Made by a program: the position numbers and the translations under genes. 64,000 nt of DNA, taken from contig NC_066313.1 of the NCBI RefSeq assembly GCF_022539315.1, forward strand, positions 70,187,934 to 70,251,933, given 5' to 3'. This document shows, piece by piece, positions 57,208 through 64,000 of this stretch (the stretch's first letter is position 1; every line of letters begins with the position of its first letter). Below the pieces are notes generated by a model, which saw nothing but the letters and a program-made list of their open reading frames with translations, searched no databases and was not told where the DNA came from. Source of the stretch: Serinus canaria. Its lineage: Eukaryota; Chordata; Aves; Passeriformes; Fringillidae.

Positions 57208-60200
57208 GACCTTAACTACATATTTAAGTTGCCTGAAGAAGCTGTCAGGTGATATAATTTATGGGAAGATCTAGAGGGCAAACACTACAATTGTCTTCTA
57301 CAGTACATTTTGCTTTTTGGTCTAAACCTCTTTTTGCTTAAACCTCACTTTATTTCACTTTAATAAAATGAGAATAAGTTCAAAAATTTTGCAGTTTAAA
57401 AAATTAAATATGTATAAGGACATCTCTTTTGATTTTTACCTATATCTTAAGTAAATACTGGAATTACTTATATTTTAGTGTTTGATCCTCTTGCAAGAAA
57501 AGAGAAAGAAAAAAAAGTAATTTTAAATACTATGGTAAAGAAACTTTAAAATAGTTTAAAAATTCTTTTATTAACAGGTTCTATTAAGTCAGCATACACA
57601 GATCTTATTTAATAAAGCAATTAATCACTGATTCCCCCTTCTGATGACCAGGACATTTTGCTACGATACATCCCATAGCAGTATTTGTCTTAAAATAGGA
57701 AAAATGATTTTGTGATTTTCATTTAACCCAACATACGTAGAAGCTAATGCTTTTTGTTTTCAAAAACTTCATGCTGATGTGGTATTTGATGTGGTATTAC
57801 TTCTTACACAGAAAATTATAAATAATAACTATAAATATATTTTTAACAGATTAAGTAGAAGTTTACACTATAATTTTAAGAAAAATCTGGGGTTTTTTAA
57901 ACATCAGTGCAGAATTAAGAAACACATTAAAACTTAATGATACATGAGAAGAAAATTACTATAAAAATTGGGACCATTTTTATTGTATTATTAATTTAAA
58001 AAAAAGAAAAAATCTTCACTGCATACATCTGATTCTCAAAGCCAGACTAAACGTGTATAGGACCACATCAATATAAAAGAGAGGCAATGAAAGAGAGTAG
58101 AAATAAAATTTTGGAGTGTGTGAAAGCTTTACAATTTAAGATCTTCATTAAAACATTTTTTTTCATCAGACTAAAACTGCCATAGTTCTTCCCTTAAAAT
58201 ACAAGATAGTCAAAACAGGACTCTGTCCCTGCACACTTGTGAAGAACCTAATGTTTCTGTAGCATACTATGCAAGCAGCCTGTTTCTGATGGAGCTGAAC
58301 CCAATAGGATTTATGTTGCAGGTTTAAACCAGCAAGTGTGAGTAAAAAATAAAATGCACTGCTGATGGAGAAAATTGAGACCAACACAACTGGATTGGGA
58401 ACACTTTTGTAGAGATCAGTTCCTACATGATTTCTAGCAGTGATCTATTGGAGACATGCATCAATCAAAAACAATCCTTGAATGTATCACTGATTTGCAT
58501 CTTAAAGATGATTAATTTATTATTAGAGTTTTCAAATAGGGTAGAACTCTTGTAAATTATTGAGAAGGATTGCTACAAGATCTAGCATATTTTTATTTCA
58601 AAGAGAATGAGCAGCCTTTTTCATTTGGATGGTGTCTCCTTAGGAAACTGATATCACATTTCAACTAACAGATGGATGTGCTGCTATAAAATATGGTGCC
58701 ATCATTTTCTGGAACATGTGCTGTAATGAAGGGACTGTGTAGGTGCTCTTTCTGAGCTCCTGGATGCAAGCTGAGAATTTTTATTAGCAGCTTCAGGGCC
58801 ATAGCAAACTTACCTACATTGTCAAATCATGCAGTTCTTATATCCTGATTCTTCAGTACCTTCACTGAATAGTTGTGAGAAGTTGAAGTTGAATTCAGTG
58901 GATTTCTGGGGCCCAGAGGTTTCTCCTTCTCACCCTACTTGAATACTGGCAATATCTCTATGTTCATCTGATAGCCAAGGCCAGACCCTGGGCCCTTTCC
59001 TAAATGAGTGGCTCAGATCTTGTGCATTTGCATGTCTCCCTTAATTAACAGCTTGAAAAGCCCCAGAAAATGACACACACAGGGTAAGGTCAGACAGCAA
59101 AGCTCCAGGGCTCAGTCAGACAAGGGTGCTGACAAACAGCTTGTTTACAGATGACCAGCTACATTTATTATCCCCTTGTCTCATTTTTTCATTCAGATTG
59201 TGATAGTTGTTGTTCTTCCCCTACCTAAATTGCCTTGCCCCATTCTTTTGGAAAGGTTCATCCCTTTCTATTTCTCATCTCACATCCAACAACATTTTGT
59301 GGTCTCTTCTGTTAGCTAAATCCCAAGCCAGTCCCTCAGTACCTCTCTGCATATCTTAGCAATACACTTGCAAATCCTGGCTCACACTGAGGCAGAAAAA
59401 ACACAATCTTAATGAACAAATGATGAAATAAAAAGAAAATATTTTGTTGGTGAGTACCAAACAATTCACATCTAAAAGATAATTAACTGCACATATAATT
59501 ATAACTTTTAATGAAAACAACCATAAATCTCATAACCAGATCTTGTAACTGTAGACAGTGCCTGGAAAACTGCATTCAGCATTCTGTTACAGTCAAAATT
59601 TTAAGATTTTGTTCTAATATGTAACACATCTGACTGTGTAAAGTTAGCTCAATGTTTCTTTTTCAAATGATGAAAGAAAACAGCAGAATGGGTTCTAGGG
59701 AGAATGAAGAAACTAAGTTATGAGAAATTAAAAGTCAATGACCAGCTGTTTCTGCTGTTGTCATTTCTATCTTTTAAGAGAATGGCCAACAAGACCTGAA
59801 GTCTAGTATTTCATCTGGGGGAACCACATCTATTTTTGTCTCCTTCTCCTTCCTCCAAGACTTCAATTTGTTTTTCCTTTTTGTCCTTCATTCCATTTTG
59901 TCCTTCCTTCATCACTGGCAATAGTTGTTTTCCCTTTTCCATCCCTGGGCCTCCATGTTGTCTTTCTCCCTTAGAGCTCCTCTACCAATCTCTTGACAGT
60001 ACTGTTATGACAGAGACCTTCTAAGATTAATATTCTTCTCTGTTTTCTCTTTCTGCTTTTATTTATGTTTCAAATAATTTACAATTTTATAATTGCAAAA
60101 TAAAGAGCATATATGCTCTGCCTTGCAATAATAAAACAACATACAACAACAAAATCACATACAAAGCAACCTTGCATGATGTAGCTAGCAGCTGTCAGTA

Positions 60201-63169
60201 TATTAAAAAAAAAAAAGAAGCAAGTAAACATGCAATCAATTTAATCTTTCCTTTCTCAACCATAGAATGTACAAAAAAAGCAGATTTTCAGATTGTTTGT
60301 GATTTGAGGGGGTTAATTTTTCATCTCTTTAGTGGTTTGTTTTATTCATATTACAAGATTACTTTTCTAAGATAAATGCATATTTAAACATTATTGAACA
60401 TTTCTCTTAATGAAAAAAAAAACAGGCTATGATGCTTTCTGAGTCATTTGTCCATCTGAATTTTCCATTGACATAGCCCAGTCAATATAGCTTTGAAAAG
60501 AGATATATAGTAAGAACAGGTTTGCTCCAGACAACTTTCCTCCCTGAAGAGAGAGAAAGGATATAAAGGGTAGGAACTGGGATATGAGCCACCAAAATTT
60601 CTCATGATTTTCCACAGGGTCTTGTTCAAATATTCTCTTCTTTTTACAGAGAAGCCCAGCTTAGGCAGTAGAGGTTCCAGTCATTTTTATCTGTCTTCAT
60701 CATTTTGCAGATTTGTGATTCCAGATAAAAAACTTACAAAAACACATTAAGCAAAAGATTTGAATTGAGCAACCTCCAAAAGATGAGTGTATATATAAAC
60801 ACATATAAAATCGTTTTCTCTAAGCAAGCTTGAAATGAACAAGGAATTTTAACATTTCTGTTCATCTCTAAATAAACATGTGAAATGATTGACTAGTATC
60901 TGTCCTATACATCTTACAACTGAGGAGAAAAAAATTGATTTCTGTAAATTTCAGCAGGTGAGAAAGAAATGAGACCCCATCTATCAAACAGACTTACATT
61001 AAGCTTTTTACATCTGCTTCTCATCAATCAAATCTCTGTCATAGGTAGTGCTGCAAAATTCAATAAATTTTTTCTTTGTCATTGAAGACTGCTTGAGGCA
61101 ATCAAGAGTCATTTCCAAATCCACCAATATGCATTCTACATATCACAACAGAGCAAAATATACAATCCCAGAAATACCTTTTGTCTGCCAAACAGCTCAG
61201 CTGGAATTTTTTTAATCAGCTGAGCTTTGTAACAGGTAGAAAATAAAGCAGAGAAGGGAAAAACCTACCACTCTCCCCCCAAAAAACCCCAAAAAAACAC
61301 ATTTAAAACCCAAAACACAACTCAAAAGTCCCAGCCTCTGCAAGAAAGCTGAGATACCTATTATAAGAAATACAGGATTTTTCTCTTTGATAGTTTGATT
61401 TTGATTTATAAAGAATATCTCTTTTTAAATAGTAACCAGAGCAGAAGCCTGTAAGACTTCCACAACTGGCATGCCTTGAATGTAAATATAAGTAAATGTA
61501 CTAAACCAATGTAACTAATAACTGTGTATAAACACTTTTTAACGCTGTGATAACACAGCTGCACCCAACACATGAGCATTTTAGTTAACTATGTGAGCAA
61601 TGTAATCACCAAAGCCATAAGACTTCTGCAGCTGTACTTCAGTGTCTGGAAAACTATGAGAGGGGCAGCATAACTCACAAGTTGAGTAACAAAAAGCAAG
61701 AAAAGAGCAAGGAACTTCAAGTGGACAGGATATACTGCTGAAAACCCTGGAGATGATTGCTGACAAAAATCAGTAACAGTATTGGAAGCAGAAGAACTCC
61801 TCTTCCCTTTTTGTAGTGATTAAGACATGAAGAGGAAAGATGGTAAAGATGACAGTCCCATTTCTATCACTGACAAGTTTTCAAAGACTTCTTATTAGCA
61901 CAAATTGGATTACTATAGAAAAATAAGTAAAGAAAGGCAAAGAATTTTGAAATGGAAACAATCTCTGCAGTAAAATTAGAATTTCATTTGGTATAAACAT
62001 GTTTCTTAGTATCTACCCAATTTCTATTGTTATATCCATGCTTCCATTGGAATCCTAATATGTATTCAGCATTGAACTGGGGAGTCATTATCATCCTGGG
62101 TTACATAAGATTGATGGTGAAGATTTCTTCCTTCTCACTGAAAGATGTACTTGGCATTACTATATAATTTCTAAGATGTTTTACTGTTTGCTTTTCCTTC
62201 AGCAATGTGAAACTTCACATGATGTCTGAATTTATAGTATTTATCTGGTTTACATATGTCAGATACCTGCTTTTTTTAACCATGTTAACTCCAAGCCTAA
62301 TTTTTTTCAGTTCCCAGCTCTTCCATTCAGTGACCTTTCAAGAGGTAGTCTTACAGCACTAGCATTTTCAGTGCCAGTCTGTCCCCTCTCTTGTGTCCTA
62401 CACATGCACACTACATCTTGCATCCCTATATTTCAAAATGTTTGTTATTGTACCTTGTCTATATGCCTGTATACTACTGCATCAATATGTTAGAATTACC
62501 AGTATTTCATTCTACACAAATACTCCTTTCTACTATGGCAATTTTTTTGACACTATGCAAATATAAACAAAATTAATCAGACATAGACAACTGGTCATTA
62601 AAAAAAAATTATGTTACAGATAAACCAAGTGAAAAAAACTACCCCTAACAGGTCAAGTTCAGAAAAAGCCTTACAGGCCTCAGTTCTGACACCCTGCAAA
62701 CCCAGCATAAAGCCCATGGCCTGCAACCAGCAGCAAAATCCTGTACTGTCAGGAGTAACAAGGAAAATCTGAAACAGAAATGATTCCTGCTGAGGAATTG
62801 GGGTTCATCCACACCAGAGGTGTGCAACCCTCGGTGAAATTCTCCAGAGCCTTATTTTTTTTTGGCACTTAGTGATGAGGACACCCATCCCAGGCTCCCA
62901 AGCCTTGGGAGCAGATGGTGTGCAGCTGCAGAGGGCATGAACAGTGCCTGTACCATAACTCTTGTCCCTCCAAAATCGTAGAGGTGAGTCTCTAATCATT
63001 TTGACTCAGTGAAAAAAGGCAATGCAGAGGAGAAATCAGAAGTTTCCATCACCACAACTAAACTCTGATTTCATTGTGAAATGAATGATGACATTTAAGA
63101 AATTTCAGAAATGTATACTGTTTGGGGTTTTGCTTTATTTTGGTTCAGCTGGATGCATGCTTTTGGAGG
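57208..63169. other. Mostly unique non-coding DNA with GC-richer islands
   Basis: No gene recognised. Two blocks differ from the AT-rich background: 58860-59130, and 62640-62995, where the minus strand carries an AATAAGGCTCTGGAG segment that could be an eroded LTR. A C/T-rich strand-biased stretch lies at 59820-59990, and an A/C-rich low-complexity tract at 61280-61322. Opposed and overlapping frames across these blocks (for example 60427-60615 and 60444-60629, both minus) have no motif support. Confidence 0.45.
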
Positions 63170-63212
63170 TTTTGGGTTGGTTGGTTGGTTTGGTTTTTTT
63201 GTTTTTTTTTCC
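63170..63212. repeat. (GGTT)n and poly-T tract
   Basis: GGTTGGTTGGTTTGG followed by long T-runs and CCCC. The plus-strand frame 63085-63372 is F/L/V-rich through it. Confidence 0.85.
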
Positions 63213-64000
63213 CCAAGAGTCGTCTCTTGTAGTTTCTGCTATTGACTGCTTTGTTAAAGTCTTTGAATATATTTTTCATAGAATTTCTGTTGGTTTGGTT
63301 TTAGTTTTTAAAAACTGTAAAACCAAATTTAAATTAAGTAGGATGCCAACATCCTGTGACATATTTTACTAATATTCTTTTTCTTTAGTAAAATCTAAGA
63401 TACTTAAGTGTAACAGAGAGTGTAAGTAAAAAGGTTAAAAAGAAAAGTCTTGTCTGAGGTATCCCTGCATCTCATATCAGTTAACTTCCATATGATCACA
63501 AATATCAGAGCCTTACATCAATGGTACACAAATCTCAGGGCTTATTTAAATGTTTCATTTCCAGCCCCATCTGGTTTATTAGTGTGAAGGCTGAGGAAAG
63601 CTCTCAGAAATTTCTGAGCTCAACCTGATAGAAAAAAATAAACCAGTCACATTATAATTTGAATTTTATGTCCTCTATCCCAGCTAAAGAATTATGATGA
63701 TGGTTCTACAGAACATCAAGCAGAAGTTAAATGAGTATTAAAGCAAACAGTTTACTGACAAGCTAGACCTTTAAGTTCTGCCCCTCTGTTTGGAACACTT
63801 GACTGTATTTGGAGCAGGTTATCTTCCTAACAGATCAAAGAAGATAACTCCATCCAGAATTTGAAATTTTCTTAACAATTTTGTAGCACATCATAAATTA
63901 TATATATGTTTTACAAGATCACTGTGAGGAATTATTGCTCAAATGGCACTGGAGCTCCCAATTGCCTTCTTTTTCTGAGCCTTCTGGTTGTGAACTGACA
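63213..64000. other. Unique AT-rich non-coding DNA
   Basis: Nothing recognisable up to the window edge. Confidence 0.45.

Noticed and set aside
1..64000. CRISPR arrays, tRNA genes, rRNA, U6/7SK-type snRNAs, bacterial operons or nuclear mitochondrial DNA
   Set aside because: Looked for by eye on both strands; no regularly spaced direct repeats, cloverleaf with conserved A/B boxes, or organelle-like coding stretches were found.

Overview
The window is AT-rich, CpG-poor vertebrate nuclear DNA, almost certainly from a bird. The evidence is at least a dozen fragments of CR1, the dominant avian LINE, many ending in its diagnostic tail (repeats of ATCATAGAATC in antisense, then GGTTGGAAAAGACC-like sequence). 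There are also several degenerate LTR-retrovirus remnants of avian ERVL/ERVK type. Some LTRs resemble ones I associate with neoavian, perhaps passerine, genomes; that narrower placement is from memory and weak.

I find no protein-coding gene, no tRNA or rRNA, and no CRISPR array, operon or bacterial-type feature. The longest open frame (145 codons, 31376-31813) is a simple-repeat artefact. The only frames with recognisable protein homology are decayed CR1 reverse-transcriptase pieces on the minus strand (18343-18675, 32814-33209, 33486-33671) and a short hydrophobic frame next to a polypurine tract that may be the 3' end of an endogenous retrovirus (13990-14291).

Layout: 1-11.8 kb is mostly unique AT-rich DNA with two small CR1 scraps. 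11.85-14.3 kb holds an LTR with likely boundaries and an ERV 3' end. 17.9-19.2 kb is an old, internally deleted CR1 in antisense. 21.35 kb has a small 17-bp tandem repeat. 23.1-25.1 kb holds LTR-like blocks. 28.2-28.85 kb has a GGAGCR repeat and a sense CR1 3' end. 30.6-33.8 kb is the most repeat-dense part: a CR1 end, a G/T-rich tract, a long (TTTCC)n array and a nested CR1 pile-up with the reverse-transcriptase catalytic motif present twice. 37.9-39.6 kb has a CR1, an LTR and another CR1 end. 44.3-46.8 kb has a hairpin, a 22-bp palindrome, a solo LTR with a perfect 5-bp target-site duplication, and two CR1 ends. 47.7 kb is a long (TA)n microsatellite. 48.5-49.0 kb is an LTR with an intact-looking minus-strand promoter. 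From 49 to 64 kb there are few recognisable repeats; a splice-flanked open segment at 55308-55408 is the best candidate exon.

Taken together, this is intergenic or long-intron sequence. About 17 of 20 oriented transposon remnants lie on the minus strand, which would fit an intron of a plus-strand gene, but that is inference. I see no evidence of an undescribed system here; the items worth checking are the candidate exon, the orientation bias, the nested CR1 structure and the LTR with a preserved promoter.
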